A stretch of 64,000 bases of DNA from Cyclobacteriaceae bacterium (GCA_016787565.1 JAEUUG010000016.1:1-64000), one strand, 5' to 3'. Numbered from the stretch's first letter, positions 33,366-43,230 are shown. Made by a program: numbers and translations. Notes: a model not told the origin generated them from the letters alone.

Positions 33366-34313
33366 TCACTTCTTAGCATTGGCTATCAGAAAACCGTTAA
33401 CATCCAGCCAATGGATGAATGCATCAAACCATCTATTACTGGTTCGGCCAGGATTTCCAAGACCGAAGCCGTGGCCGCCATTCTGGTACAGGTGAAATTC
33501 TACTGGCCGGCCCGCTTTGAACCAGGAATCAATAACCCCAAACTGACCGCGGAAAAGAAAATCATCGGTGGCGATCACGTTGAACATGGGCGGAGCATTC
33601 TTCGGCACTTCCACGGGACCCATGCCACCATAGATCGGACCAATGAAGTCGAGCTCCACAGTTTTGGAGTGAAGCGTTGTGTGCATTGTGAGACCCGCAC
33701 CGGCAGAAAAACCAATCATACCTAATCGCGCAGTATCAACTCCCCATTCCTTCGCCCGCTTCACAATCATGGCATAGGCAGCTTCAGCATCCTGGAGCTG
33801 GTTGGACAGATCCATGACAGGACGAGGGGTTGGTGCGGCATCATTCGTAGATGCTGGAGGAGTTGCTGCTGCAAAGGTTCTGTTCATAGATTCTTTAAAA
33901 GCATCAAGTGACTCAGGTGTAGGATGGAGCCGGTATTTAAGTACAAAGGCGGCAATGCCCCGGTCTGCCAAAGCTTGTGCAACTTCCCAGCCTTCGTTGC
34001 CCATCGACAACCACCTGAAACCACCACCGGGTGCCACGATAACGGCTGCGCCATTTGCAGTGCCAGGTTTTGGCAAGAAAGGCGTGAGTGTTGCCGTAGT
34101 AATATTTCGTGCCATCGGGTCACCCCACTGGCGAAACCAGGTTTCATGCGCGGGTTGATCTTTCACACTTCCTGTGCCAAGTGGAATAGCATTCGGTTCA
34201 GCAGGCGCCTCAAGCGGATAGATCGTGCCGTCTTGTGCCGTTGCGAATGAAGAGATTACAAACAGGCAAGCAACAAGAGTTGTTTTAGTGGTGCAGGCAA
34301 ATGTATCTGTCAT
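33366..34313 (-). CDS. Secreted alpha/beta hydrolase (esterase/lipase-like)
   Basis: 315 residues with a Sec signal (LVACLFVISSFATAQ). Alpha/beta-hydrolase features: oxyanion-hole APGGGF, nucleophile elbow GFSAGAG (about residue 200), acidic residue in ATDDFLF and catalytic His in GGHGFGLG. It resembles BD-FAE or acetyl-xylan-esterase-like lipases of Bacteroidota. The insert with PPASTNDAAPTPRP is a flexible proline-rich loop. Substrate probably an acylated carbohydrate or similar ester, inferred. Confidence 0.85.
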   Translation of the reverse strand: MTDTFACTTKTTLVACLFVISSFATAQDGTIYPLEAPAEPNAIPLGTGSVKDQPAHETWFRQWGDPMARNITTATLTPFLPKPGTANGAAVIVAPGGGFRWLSMGNEGWEVAQALADRGIAAFVLKYRLHPTPESLDAFKESMNRTFAAATPPASTNDAAPTPRPVMDLSNQLQDAEAAYAMIVKRAKEWGVDTARLGMIGFSAGAGLTMHTTLHSKTVELDFIGPIYGGMGPVEVPKNAPPMFNVIATDDFLFRGQFGVIDSWFKAGRPVEFHLYQNGGHGFGLGNPGRTSNRWFDAFIHWLDVNGFLIANAKK

Positions 34314-34436
34314 GATGGATGAAAGTAAAATTGTTTAATAACTATTCCTGATTAACAATAATAATACTTGTTATTCAAAGTTCCCCATTCTCCGCACAGT
34401 CTTTCCGCCTCGGTATGCTGGCGGAATGCTTTAAAT

Positions 34437-34925
34437 TTATTTCTTATATTCAATTTTGGTGATGCGCCAAACAAATTGCCCGGCAGCTGTTTTTACAATC
34501 GCTTCATCACCCACTTCTTTTTTCAGCAGCGCCTTTGCCATGGGCGAGTCTATCGAGATGTAATCTTTCGCTCCAATAAGTTCTTCACCACCCACGATGC
34601 GGAAGCGGTTCTTAAAGCCTTTATCTCCCGATTGCCATCGGGATTCAATTTCAACCCAGGCTCCAAACATCACCTTGCCTTCCTGATACGGTGAATAGTT
34701 CACCACTTTCAAGTCATCAATACACTTCCGTAAATAAAGAATGCGCTTGTCAATCTCGCGCAGGCGTTTTTTGTTATAATGATAATCTGCGTTTTCAGAA
34801 CGATCGCCAAGGCTTGCTGCCCAGGTAACTTTTTGAGTGGTCTCTGGCCGGTCCACCCGCCACAAGTGATCCAGCTCTGCTTTTAACTTCTCTAAACCTT
34901 CAGGGGTAATCAGCAGTGTTTTCAT
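34437..34925 (-). CDS. greB: GreA/GreB-family transcription elongation factor
   Basis: 162 residues from MKTLLITPEG. The N-terminal coiled-coil hairpin has LGDRSENADYHYNK at its tip, with the acidic Asp and Glu residues that Gre factors insert into the RNA polymerase channel to trigger transcript cleavage; the C-terminal FKBP-like domain includes ISIDSPMAKALLKKEVGDE. The tip sequence is closer to GreB than GreA. An earlier Met six codons upstream is less likely. Monocistronic. Confidence 0.85.
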   Translation of the reverse strand: MKTLLITPEGLEKLKAELDHLWRVDRPETTQKVTWAASLGDRSENADYHYNKKRLREIDKRILYLRKCIDDLKVVNYSPYQEGKVMFGAWVEIESRWQSGDKGFKNRFRIVGGEELIGAKDYISIDSPMAKALLKKEVGDEAIVKTAAGQFVWRITKIEYKK

Positions 34926-35221
34926 GTTCGTTCTCAGGCTCATTTCCAGTTCAAACTTACTTTATTGTGCTGTCGGGTCTTCTGAAATTGACGAAATTAA
35001 ATCGGGCTAAGCAATGGTTCCGAAATGGAGACCCACTGAGACGGGTCCTTGATCCCTTCTTAAATAATAACCCAAGCGATTGTTTCAAAAAGGATTTAAT
35101 ACCTTGTTATGCAATTTCTTAAATCCCCGATCGCCATGAAATCGCCATTAACCAGGTACACCCAACAAAATGATAATTTTGTTTTGGCGATTCCATCTGA
35201 CCTCTAAACAACTATTAACAG

Positions 35222-36991
35222 ATGAAAAGAATACCATTCTACCTGCTCGTGCTTTGCGTTGGAACATTAACTGCGCAAACAAGTCCCGAAACCTACCCAG
35301 TTGATCCGGCTTCGGTTGAACAACCCGGTACACCCAAGGGCGAAATGTTAAAGTTCAAATTCGAGAATTCAAAAATTTTTCCCGGCACCACACGCGAGAT
35401 CAGTATTTATGTGCCCGCGCAATATAAACCCAACAAGCCCGCGTGCGTCTATGTAAATCAAGATGGCATTCAATGGAAGGCCCCCACTGTATTCGATAAT
35501 CTGATCGCTAAAAATGAAATGCCAATAACCATCGGAGTTTTTATTACACCCGGAAAAGTGCTCGCACAAAATGAGACAGCAATAGATCGTTTCAACCGAA
35601 GTTTTGAGTACGATGGATTGAGTGATGCGTATGCAAGATTCATACTGGAAGAAGTTTTTCCATTCGTAGAAAGTCAAAAAACATCGGATGGTCGTGCGAT
35701 CGTTTTATCAAAGAATGGGAATGACCGGGCTATTGGCGGCTCCAGTAGTGGAGCGGTGTGTGCGTTTACAGCTGCGTGGGAACGGCCGGAAGAATTTTCC
35801 AGAGTATTTAGCGCCATCGGAACGTATACGGGTTTGCGTGGGGCAGATCGTTATGCTATTCTCATTCGCAAGCATGAACCAAAACCCATTCGCATTTTTA
35901 TGCAAGGTGGTTCGAATGATTTAAACATCTATGCTGGCGATTGGTGGAAAGCGAATGAATCGATGGAACGGGCTTTACAATTTGCGGGCTACGATGTACA
36001 GCATGTGTGGGGTGAAGGTGGGCACAACGGGCAGCATGCCACGGCTGTGTTTCCGGAAGCTATGCGTTGGCTGTGGCGGGATTATCCAAAACCAATTGCT
36101 CTTGGGGTAACAAAAAATCCTTTTCTTACGGATATTCTATTGGAGAATGAAGGGTGGGAACTGGTAGGTGAGAATTATGGTTTCACCGAAGGCACTGCGG
36201 TGAATTCAAAAGGCGAAGTTTTCTTTCAAGACATCCCCAATTCCAAAACCTATAAAATAGGAGTTGATGGTACGTTGCAGGAGTACCTGGCGGATTCGAA
36301 GAAGGCGAGTGGTACAGCATTTTCACTAGCCGGTGATATGCTTACCATTACAGGAGGCTGGTCGCAACCACCGACTAAACAAGTTCACCGGTACAAAACA
36401 TCAAAAGCGTACGAAGTGGTGGCCGATGAAACACCCGGCAATGACATTACGATAGCCCATAATGGAAACATCTATCTTACCCAGCCCGATGGCAGAGAAC
36501 GCCCCAGCAAATTGTATCTGATAAAACCCAATGGCGAACGAAGCGTAGTAGATGAGGGGTTAAAATTTGCCAATGGCCTTTGCTTGTCGCCCGACCAAAC
36601 TCAACTATACGTTACCGAATCGGCCACGCATTGGGTGTGGGCATATCAGATTCAAGCAGATGGTTCATTGAAGCATAAACAAAAATTCGGTTGGTTGCAT
36701 GTGCGCGATGTTGATGAAAACGCCTGGAGCGATGGATTAAAATGTGATCGGGAGGGCAGAATTTATGTCACCAGCCTAAGCGGAATACAGGTGTTAGATC
36801 AATTGGGCAGAGTGAATGCAATCATTCCGGTGCCAAAAACAAAAGGTCAGGTTTCCAATCTTTGCTTTGGAGGTCCTGATTTTGATATCCTGTACATCTC
36901 GTGTCACGACAAAGTTTTTCGCAGAAAAGTAAACGTGAAGGGTGCGAATAATTTTGAGAAGCCCATCAAACCAAATAATCCGAGACTATAA
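35222..36991 (+). CDS. Secreted esterase fused to SMP-30/gluconolactonase-like beta-propeller
   Basis: 589 residues with a Sec signal (YLLVLCVGTLTAQ). Residues 35-290 are an Esterase-D/Fes-like alpha/beta hydrolase: EISIYVPAQYKP, the GGSSSGA elbow with nucleophile Ser175, and GGHNGQH with the catalytic His. Residues 300-580 form an SMP-30/LRE-type six-bladed propeller (FTEGTAVNSKGEVFFQDI, ANGLCLSPDQTQLYVTES, NAWSDGLKCDREGRIYVTS). The two activities joined suggest cleavage of an ester followed by lactone or sugar-acid handling of the same substrate. Typical for carbohydrate-degrading Bacteroidota. Confidence 0.88.
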   Translation: MKRIPFYLLVLCVGTLTAQTSPETYPVDPASVEQPGTPKGEMLKFKFENSKIFPGTTREISIYVPAQYKPNKPACVYVNQDGIQWKAPTVFDNLIAKNEMPITIGVFITPGKVLAQNETAIDRFNRSFEYDGLSDAYARFILEEVFPFVESQKTSDGRAIVLSKNGNDRAIGGSSSGAVCAFTAAWERPEEFSRVFSAIGTYTGLRGADRYAILIRKHEPKPIRIFMQGGSNDLNIYAGDWWKANESMERALQFAGYDVQHVWGEGGHNGQHATAVFPEAMRWLWRDYPKPIALGVTKNPFLTDILLENEGWELVGENYGFTEGTAVNSKGEVFFQDIPNSKTYKIGVDGTLQEYLADSKKASGTAFSLAGDMLTITGGWSQPPTKQVHRYKTSKAYEVVADETPGNDITIAHNGNIYLTQPDGRERPSKLYLIKPNGERSVVDEGLKFANGLCLSPDQTQLYVTESATHWVWAYQIQADGSLKHKQKFGWLHVRDVDENAWSDGLKCDREGRIYVTSLSGIQVLDQLGRVNAIIPVPKTKGQVSNLCFGGPDFDILYISCHDKVFRRKVNVKGANNFEKPIKPNNPRL

Positions 36992-37005
36992 GCGCTATGC
37001 GGATA

Positions 37006-37239
37006 TCATTGTTGAAACGGCCATAGTACAGAAACTATAGTGATCGTGTTAAAATCACCGGAAAAGCTAACCGGCATAATCTCCGAAGATGGAAGAAGCT
37101 TTGTATTGGCTGTTGGATGAACTTCACCAATCAACGTGAGCAAGCAAAAAATGGCAGCAACTATCCCCACAAGGGCCAGCATGACACGAACCCGAATGCG
37201 TGTGTTCGATAAGATGTTGAAAGTGTCATGTGTTTTCAT
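37006..37239 (-). CDS. Small membrane-anchored hypothetical protein
   Basis: 77 residues with one hydrophobic helix (about 20-42, MLALVGIVAAIFCLLTLIG) after a polar start and a short non-cytoplasmic tail. No family recognised. It lies tail-to-tail with the esterase gene. Confidence 0.45.
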   Translation of the reverse strand: MKTHDTFNILSNTRIRVRVMLALVGIVAAIFCLLTLIGEVHPTANTKLLPSSEIMPVSFSGDFNTITIVSVLWPFQQ

Positions 37240-37372
37240 GGTGAAATGATTATGCTATAAATAACGGCAACAGAAAGGATCATAGCCATCGGAAAAAGGT
37301 TGGTCCCTGCCCCCGGTAGGTGAATGACCGAAGTCAGGCGGTAAACCATTGTTGCTTGTCCAATCTTTATAT

Positions 37373-37384
37373 CGTAATATTACG
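37373..37384. promoter_or_regulatory. ArsR operator upstream of arsR
   Basis: CGTAATATTACG, a perfect palindrome 12 bp before the arsR start. A near copy lies before the next gene. Binding by the encoded ArsR is inferred. Confidence 0.65.
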
Positions 37385-37395
37385 GTACTTAAACT

Positions 37396-37725
37396 ATGGG
37401 CATCACAAAATCAGAATTATTTAAAAAGCGCCAGAATAAGGTTGCCACACTGGCCAAAGCATTTGACCACCCTGCACGGGTAGCTATTCTTGAGTACTTG
37501 TTAGAGAACAAAACATGTATTTGCAATGACCTTGTTGATGTGCTCCCGCTTTCGCAATCTACCATAACGCAACACTTAAAAGAATTAAAGAACATCGGTA
37601 TTATTAAAGGAGAGGTTGAAGGCCCTAAAGTCAATTACTGTATCGATGAAAAGGTATGGGAGGAAGCTAAAGATATTTTTATCAACATGTTCTCCAGGTA
37701 TGTGAAGAAGAATGACTGCTGTTAG
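37396..37725 (+). CDS. arsR: ArsR-family metalloregulator
   Basis: 109 residues, a winged-helix ArsR/SmtB repressor: LAKAFDHPARVAILEYLL, then KTCICNDLV with the cysteine pair near the recognition helix used for As(III)/Sb(III) sensing, and LSQSTITQHLKELKNIG as recognition helix. A C-terminal CC pair may add a ligand. It heads the arsenic operon and probably represses it through the palindromes on both sides. Confidence 0.88.
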   Translation: MGITKSELFKKRQNKVATLAKAFDHPARVAILEYLLENKTCICNDLVDVLPLSQSTITQHLKELKNIGIIKGEVEGPKVNYCIDEKVWEEAKDIFINMFSRYVKKNDCC

Positions 37726-37749
37726 CTCATTTTTTTTGACTTACCATAA

Positions 37750-37761
37750 CGTAATATTGCG
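37750..37761. promoter_or_regulatory. Second ArsR-like operator
   Basis: CGTAATATTGCG, matching the operator at 37373 at 11 of 12 positions, between arsR and the reductase gene. It suggests an internal ArsR-controlled promoter. Confidence 0.6.
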
Positions 37762-37796
37762 ATAATCAAAAGAAGAAAAAATTCAATCTCAAAATC

Positions 37797-38453
37797 ATGC
37801 CGACAACAAAACACGCAACCCTGCTATCAACATTAACTCCCACGGTAGAAAAGCTTATCCGGGAGTTTGATTCAATTCCAACCGAACGCAAAGAACTACT
37901 GCAACAGTTAGTAGAATTTGTTGAGAAGAAAGGTAAAGCCGGTCAGCATGTCTATTTGAATTTCATTTGTACCCATAATTCCCGCAGAAGTCATTTATCG
38001 CAGATATGGGCGCAAGCAGCAGCATACTATTATCACGTCCCCAATGTATTTTGCTATTCTGGTGGCACGGAATCAACAGCATTCAATCCACGCGCAGTAA
38101 AAGCCATGCAAGAAGCAGGGTTTTCTATTACCATGACGAAAGAAGGTGAAAACCCCCGATATGAAGTTCGCTTTGCGGATGGTGCCGAACCGGTGATCGC
38201 CTTTTCAAAAAAGTACGATGATCCATTCAACCACAATAAAGACTTTGCAGCGATAATGACGTGCTCGCATGCCGATGAAAATTGCCCATTGGTATTGGGT
38301 GCCTCAGGCAGAGTTGTGTTGACCTATGACGATCCGAAAGAATTTGACGGAACACTGCTGGAGGCTGCAAAGTATTCAGAAAGGGTTCATGAAATCGGAA
38401 GAGAAATGCTATTTGCCTTTTCGCAGGTTCACGCTTACCACATTGAGCAATGA
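37797..38453 (+). CDS. Arsenate reductase-like low-molecular-weight phosphatase
   Basis: 218 residues. The LMW tyrosine-phosphatase P-loop CTHNSRR (Cys58-Arg64) begins the catalytic domain; an 50-residue helical extension precedes it. Such proteins in Bacteroidota reduce As(V) to As(III) for export (ArsC-like). The last codons overlap the ACR3 gene (ATGA), so translation is coupled. Confidence 0.85.
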   Translation: MPTTKHATLLSTLTPTVEKLIREFDSIPTERKELLQQLVEFVEKKGKAGQHVYLNFICTHNSRRSHLSQIWAQAAAYYYHVPNVFCYSGGTESTAFNPRAVKAMQEAGFSITMTKEGENPRYEVRFADGAEPVIAFSKKYDDPFNHNKDFAAIMTCSHADENCPLVLGASGRVVLTYDDPKEFDGTLLEAAKYSERVHEIGREMLFAFSQVHAYHIEQ

Positions 38454-39499
38454 GTAATCAAAAGAAGCTTGGATTTTTAGATCGCTACCTCACGCTTTGG
38501 ATTTTTCTGGCTATGCTACTCGGGGTGACATTTGGCAATTTTCTGCCGGTAGAAAAATTGATGCAGCCATTTCAATATGGAACAACCAATCTGTTAATCG
38601 CTGCGGGACTCATTATTATGATGTTTCCACCCCTGGCGAAAGTGCGGTATGAACATTTGGGGAAAGTATTCAGAAATGTAAAGGTGATTAGCCTCTCTTT
38701 ATTTCTAAACTGGATTGCAGGGCCGATATTTATGTTTCTGTTGGCCATTATTTTTCTTCGCGACAAACCAGAGTATATGATTGGACTAATCCTGATTGGC
38801 ATTGCGCGCTGCATCGCGATGGTGCTGGTGTGGAATGATCTCGCAAAAGGTGATAAAGAATATGGCGCGGGACTTGTTGCGCTGAATAGCATTTTTCAGG
38901 TTTTGTTTTACAGTCTGTTTGCGTGGTTGTTCATCACGGTGCTACCGCCTTACTTCGGAATAGCAGGATCAGTGGTGGATGTAAGCATGGGCGATGTTGC
39001 TGAAAGTGTCCTTTTATATTTAGGTGTTCCGTTCATCGCAGGGTTTTTAACACGCTATTTCTTTAAGAAAGTAAAAGATGAAGCGTGGTATGTGCAGCAT
39101 GTTATTCCTAAAATTAGTCCATTGACGTTGATTGCGCTGCTCTTCACCATCGTGATCATGTTTAGTTTCAAAGGGAAGATGATTGTGGATATTCCGTTTG
39201 ATATTGTTCGCATCGCCATTCCATTAGTGATCTACTTCATCATCATGTTTGTGCTCAGCTTTATTCTTTCCAAGAAACTAGGAGCCAGCTATGAAGAGAA
39301 TGCTTCTGTCTCCTTCACGGCAACTGGTAATAATTTCGAATTGGCGATTGCAGTTGCCGTTGGAGTATTCGGTATTAATTCCGGTCAGGCGTTCGCGGGT
39401 GTAATCGGACCTCTCATTGAAGTACCAGCATTGATTTTACTTGTCAATCTTGCTTTCCGGTTTAAGAGGAAAATGTACCCGTCCGATCAGAAACAATAA
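38450..39499 (+). CDS. arsB: ACR3-family arsenite efflux transporter
   Basis: 349 residues, about ten membrane helices. The signature [19 protein letters not shown] carries the essential Cys and Trp-Asn region of ACR3 pumps, and [23 protein letters not shown] is the conserved late motif. It exports As(III) by proton antiport. It completes the arsR-reductase-pump operon. ACR3 is often named arsB or acr3. Confidence 0.92.
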   Translation: MSNQKKLGFLDRYLTLWIFLAMLLGVTFGNFLPVEKLMQPFQYGTTNLLIAAGLIIMMFPPLAKVRYEHLGKVFRNVKVISLSLFLNWIAGPIFMFLLAIIFLRDKPEYMIGLILIGIARCIAMVLVWNDLAKGDKEYGAGLVALNSIFQVLFYSLFAWLFITVLPPYFGIAGSVVDVSMGDVAESVLLYLGVPFIAGFLTRYFFKKVKDEAWYVQHVIPKISPLTLIALLFTIVIMFSFKGKMIVDIPFDIVRIAIPLVIYFIIMFVLSFILSKKLGASYEENASVSFTATGNNFELAIAVAVGVFGINSGQAFAGVIGPLIEVPALILLVNLAFRFKRKMYPSDQKQ

Positions 39500-39827
39500 C
39501 CAAAGCAGTTTAGTGGAGAACTGACCATAAGGATATCTTCATTTATAAGCAAAGGTTTGGTCTTAACCGGAATCATAAATCTTTACTTCCCCACATCCCC
39601 GTCAACTTCCGTAGAATTAATTCCACAGCAATTGTATGAAGGTATTATTTCAATTGTCGTCTGGAATTGACTGTGCTTAAAATACAAAGACCGCAGCTTC
39701 TAATCGCCTATAGTGAAAAAGTTTCAGGCTTTAATCTCCCTTGATGCTGATGGGCATCATTCGTGCAGCAGAGGTTTTAAATTACATTGGCAGCGTACTG
39801 ACAGTCAAATCTCTAAAACTTAAAATC
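39500..39827. other. Gene-free 328-bp stretch
   Basis: Between the ars operon and the SDR gene. I see no gene, hairpin terminator with a T-run or repeat that I would defend. Confidence 0.4.
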
Positions 39828-40568
39828 ATGAAAAATAAAACAGTAATCATTACAGGAGCTGCCTCAGGTATCGGTAAAGCAACCGCAGAACTATTTGCAA
39901 AACAAGGCGCCAACGTTGTTGTATCGGATATTGATGCAGCTGCTGGTAAGTCAACAACAGAAAGCATCGTAGATGCAGGAGGCAAAGCATCATTTTTCAA
40001 AACTGACGTTGCCAAATCTGAAGAGATGGAAGCATTAGTGGCTTTCGCTGTTAAAACCTATGCCAAACTCGATGTTGCTGTTAATAACGCAGGCATTGGC
40101 GGTGAACTCAATCCCGTTGCCGACATGAGCATTGAAGGTTGGGAAAAAGTAATAAACATAAATCTCAACAGTCTTTTCTACGGTATGAAATATCAGCTAA
40201 AAGCGATGTTGGAAAATGGCAGTGGCAGCATTATAAACATTTCATCCATATTAGGTTCGGTGGGCTTTGCAGGTTCGGCTGGCTATGCAGCCGCAAAACA
40301 CGGTGTGATCGGTCTTACTCAAACCGCTGCACTAGAGTACTCTGCGCAGGGAATTCGGGTAAATGCGGTGGGTCCCGGATTTATTGAAACACCGCTGTTA
40401 GATGTGTTGGATGCTGAAATGAAAAAACAACTCGTTGCCCTTCATCCGATTGGCCGTCTTGGCAAGAGCGAAGAAGTAGCGGAATTGATTTACTGGTTAA
40501 GTAGTGATAAGTCTTCCTTCATTACCGGAAGCTATTACCCTGTTGATGGTGGCTATCTGGCTAGGTAA
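39828..40568 (+). CDS. Short-chain dehydrogenase/reductase (SDR)
   Basis: 246 residues from MKNKTVIITG; 29 upstream codons in frame look untranslated. Classical SDR: TGAASGIGKA NAD(P)-binding loop, NNAGIG, IINISSI with catalytic Ser, and Tyr153-AAA-Lys157. Asp in SDIDAAAG after strand 2 suggests NAD. The substrate is unknown. Followed by a decayed peroxiredoxin/DnaJ junction. Confidence 0.88.
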   Translation: MKNKTVIITGAASGIGKATAELFAKQGANVVVSDIDAAAGKSTTESIVDAGGKASFFKTDVAKSEEMEALVAFAVKTYAKLDVAVNNAGIGGELNPVADMSIEGWEKVININLNSLFYGMKYQLKAMLENGSGSIINISSILGSVGFAGSAGYAAAKHGVIGLTQTAALEYSAQGIRVNAVGPGFIETPLLDVLDAEMKKQLVALHPIGRLGKSEEVAELIYWLSSDKSSFITGSYYPVDGGYLAR

Positions 40569-40634
40569 TGCAGCAATATACCATCTGACATTCGTACAAC
40601 GAGAATTGGAAAACTGACAATAGAAATCTAGAAT

Positions 40635-40799
40635 ATGGAAACCTTAGAACAAGTAGTAGCCATACCACGCATAGGAGATAAAGCTCCTGAATTTAAAACC
40701 ATCACCACACAGGGAGACATCAACTTTCCTGGTGACTATGAAGGTAAATGGGTCATTCTCTTCAGCCATCCGGCCGATTTGTACGGGGGCCATTGCTGA
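40635..40799 (+). pseudogene. Truncated peroxiredoxin (AhpC/TSA) 5' fragment
   Basis: Begins METLEQVVAIPRIGDKAPEF and reaches KWVILFSHPADLY, the start of an AhpC/Prx6-type peroxiredoxin up to just before the catalytic Cys (normally SHPADFTPVC). The sequence then changes abruptly to a DnaJ-family 3' part in another frame, giving a stop after GGHC. The catalytic domain is gone, so it is inactive. Confidence 0.75.
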
Positions 40800-41379
40800 A
40801 ATGAATACCTTTGAATCGATGTTTGGTCAGTCGGGAGGCAGAAGTTGTCAGGCAAAATTCAGGGGTCAAGATTTGAATGCCGAATTACAACTTACATTGA
40901 ACGATGTTTACAAAGCACATCAACAAACGTTGAATGTACATAGTAAAAACATTCGTTTATCTTTTCCGGCAGGCATTGAAAACGGACAGACCATCAAAGT
41001 AAGCGGCCACGGTGCACCCGAAGTAAATGGTGGCCCTGCTGGTGATTTATACCTCACATTTATAATTAAAAACACAACTAAATTCAAAAGGGATGGTTCA
41101 GATTTACATGCCTCCGTTGAGGTTGATCTTTATACCGCCTTGTTAGGTGGAGATCTGTTAGTTGACACGTTTGACGGGAAAGTGAAACTAAAAGTAGCTC
41201 CCGAAACGCAGTCTGGCACCCTCTGCAAACTAAAAGGCAAAGGATTTCCGGTTTATAAAAAGGAAAATCATTTTGGTGATTTGTATATCACGTACAAGGT
41301 AAAAATGCCAATGAATCTTTCTGAAAAAGAAAAAGAGTTATTGCACGAGTTGAAAAAACTCAGAAGCCATGAACACTGA
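40784..41379 (+). pseudogene. DnaJ/CbpA-family 3' fragment (J-domain lost)
   Basis: The open frame from 40732 gives, from about NTFESMFGQSGGRS onward, the C-terminal substrate-binding domains of a CbpA-type DnaJ (GQDLNAELQLTLNDVYKAHQ, GIENGQTIKVSGHGAPEVNG, LLGGDLLVDTFDGKVKLKV). The J-domain and G/F start are missing and replaced out of frame by the peroxiredoxin 5' end. The joint is near 40784. A deletion between two genes is the simplest reading. Confidence 0.7.
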
Positions 41380-41537
41380 CAACCTCATACGCATCGAATA
41401 TTTCTGCGAACGTTATAATCTTGATTAATGAATGTGCTCAAATAGGGAGCAGGGGTGCGCTTCCATTTTAGAAAGTGTTTTCATACATACTAAATTGCAG
41501 GTGTGATCTCTGACTTAAGATTAATCCTGTAAATCTA

Positions 41538-42050
41538 TTATCTACCCGACATGGGTGGAAGCAACGGGCGACTACCTTCAAGTCCTTTGTATTTTCCCCT
41601 CCGTATCGCAGTTAAAAATTGCTCTTCAGTCCAGTTGCCAATACCCGTTTCATCGGAAGTAAGATTGGCGGCAAACGAAACACCCCAGTGGCCGACAGCA
41701 CTGGTTTGTTCATGGTTAAACAGCACCCAATCCTTGAGTGCTTCAGTTTTAATCTCCGGCATTGGCATGTCAGCACGATAACTCGATAATAATTTTTCAG
41801 GATCGGGTTCGGGGCCGTTCGGTGTTATTACTTTTGGCGAATGGCAATCGTGACAGGCAGAAGTGTTAACAAGGTAGGCGCCACGCTTAATCTGTTCTTC
41901 AGGACTCAGATCAGTAGGTTGAATAATTTCTGTCTTCGGAGGCTCACTGCACGAGATCAACGTCAAGCCCATTGAAATAATGGTGACGAGTGCAAGTATA
42001 GCCGCAGCCAACGGCCAGCCGATTTGTTTTGAGAAATCGTTTTGTTCCAT
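41538..42050 (-). CDS. C-type cytochrome, probably C-terminally truncated
   Basis: 170 residues with an N-terminal membrane anchor (about 12-33) and one haem site, SACHDCH (CxxCH). The sequence runs normally to RRGKYKGLEGSRPLLPPM, where related proteins continue for some 30 residues with a PWQ-type and FAYLK-like ending; here SGR and a stop follow. The missing tail may impair folding. It borders the decayed peroxiredoxin/DnaJ region. Confidence 0.65.
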   Translation of the reverse strand: MEQNDFSKQIGWPLAAAILALVTIISMGLTLISCSEPPKTEIIQPTDLSPEEQIKRGAYLVNTSACHDCHSPKVITPNGPEPDPEKLLSSYRADMPMPEIKTEALKDWVLFNHEQTSAVGHWGVSFAANLTSDETGIGNWTEEQFLTAIRRGKYKGLEGSRPLLPPMSGR

Positions 42051-42152
42051 GTCTGTTCATATTTGGCCGTAAAGACGATGGAGCAAAAAAATGATGCAAC
42101 AACATTTAAAGGATAATCATTAATTTACTTTTAAATTCATTACCATATCCCC

Positions 42153-42569
42153 ATGAGTACTGAGGCGACATCCCTTCATTTACTTTCCACACTTGCCGGT
42201 TTTTTACTTGTCGGCTTTATCCATTTAATCCTATTTCTGGAATTTAGAGACATTATCCTTAGTAAGCGCATAAAAGCAACCGTCATCCGAATTATTGAAA
42301 CCCCATCAACAGATGCTGATGGTCATGAACGCATTGATCGCTTTCCTGAAATCGAATTTCTTGATCCAAATGGCAAATTGGTATTGCACAAACTTGCTAT
42401 CACGAACATTACATGGAGGAAACCAGGCGATAAATTGACAATTTATTATCGCCCTATGCAAAATGAAATTGGCTTTAAAATCTGTTCACCTTTTATGTGG
42501 CCTAAACTAGTACTCCTGCTCTTTCTGGCGGTGGGCGCATCGCTACTTCTCTTTGGTACAGGTGGCTGA
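42153..42569 (+). CDS. DUF3592-like membrane protein
   Basis: 138 residues: N-terminal helix (about 10-30), a beta-rich middle (KATVIRIIETPSTDADGHERIDRFPEIEF) and a C-terminal helix. This is the layout of DUF3592 proteins (helix, small beta domain, helix). Function unknown. Confidence 0.65.
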   Translation: MSTEATSLHLLSTLAGFLLVGFIHLILFLEFRDIILSKRIKATVIRIIETPSTDADGHERIDRFPEIEFLDPNGKLVLHKLAITNITWRKPGDKLTIYYRPMQNEIGFKICSPFMWPKLVLLLFLAVGASLLLFGTGG

Positions 42570-42662
42570 TATTTCTTATCCGCAGGTTTGATGGACAACC
42601 AAAGTAAATTCCCGCTGTATCGAATGCACAACAAACAAATTTTAGCGATACTACATCTCACT

Positions 42663-43139
42663 ATGTACACAACACATGAGCACTGTAAAAGAAGCTACGC
42701 GCTACTAACATTGAGCGCAATACTGACGCTTGCCTGTTCGCAGAACGAAACCACACCAGAACAAACGAAAGATGAAATAAAGTTGCTGATCACGCAATAC
42801 AGCAAAGCCAGAGAAAAACAAGATATGGTGCTGCTCAAAAATATTTTAACCACCGATATTGATCAGCTCGTCTCCTCAGGTGAATGGCGAACAGGAGTTG
42901 AGGAGTCTATTGCCGGCATGAGACAAAGCTCCGGCAACAATCCAGGTACACGAAAATTAATGGTGGAGAAAGTACGCTTCCTTAATCCGGATAATGCAAT
43001 CGTTGATGCCCGATATGAAATTGAAGGCACTGATGGTACTACACAAAAAATGTGGAGCACGTTTATCGTTGTTCAGCAGGAAGGTCAGTGGAAAATTGCT
43101 GCCATCCGGAATATGCTCCCCACTGGACTACAGAATTAA
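42663..43139 (+). CDS. DUF4440/SgcJ-like lipoprotein
   Basis: 158 residues from MYTTHEHCK; a longer frame to 42588 lacks a signal. Lipoprotein-like signal ends ILTLACSQ. The rest is an NTF2-like fold: DEIKLLITQYSKAREKQDMVLLKNILTTDIDQL, ending EGQWKIAAIRNM. Substrate unknown. Similar in fold to the lipoprotein at 25799 but not closely related. Confidence 0.75.
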   Translation: MYTTHEHCKRSYALLTLSAILTLACSQNETTPEQTKDEIKLLITQYSKAREKQDMVLLKNILTTDIDQLVSSGEWRTGVEESIAGMRQSSGNNPGTRKLMVEKVRFLNPDNAIVDARYEIEGTDGTTQKMWSTFIVVQQEGQWKIAAIRNMLPTGLQN

Positions 43140-43230
43140 AAAGAAAAACCGAATGGCAGAAGTTTGTTGAGTTGGGGCGGACGAAATGATCCGAACCAAA
43201 AGCAACGCCAAACCGCACCCAACAATCAAC

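Noticed and set aside
33411-34250. Plus-strand ORFs of 104-118 codons
   Set aside because: Antisense to the alpha/beta hydrolase, which has a complete catalytic set.
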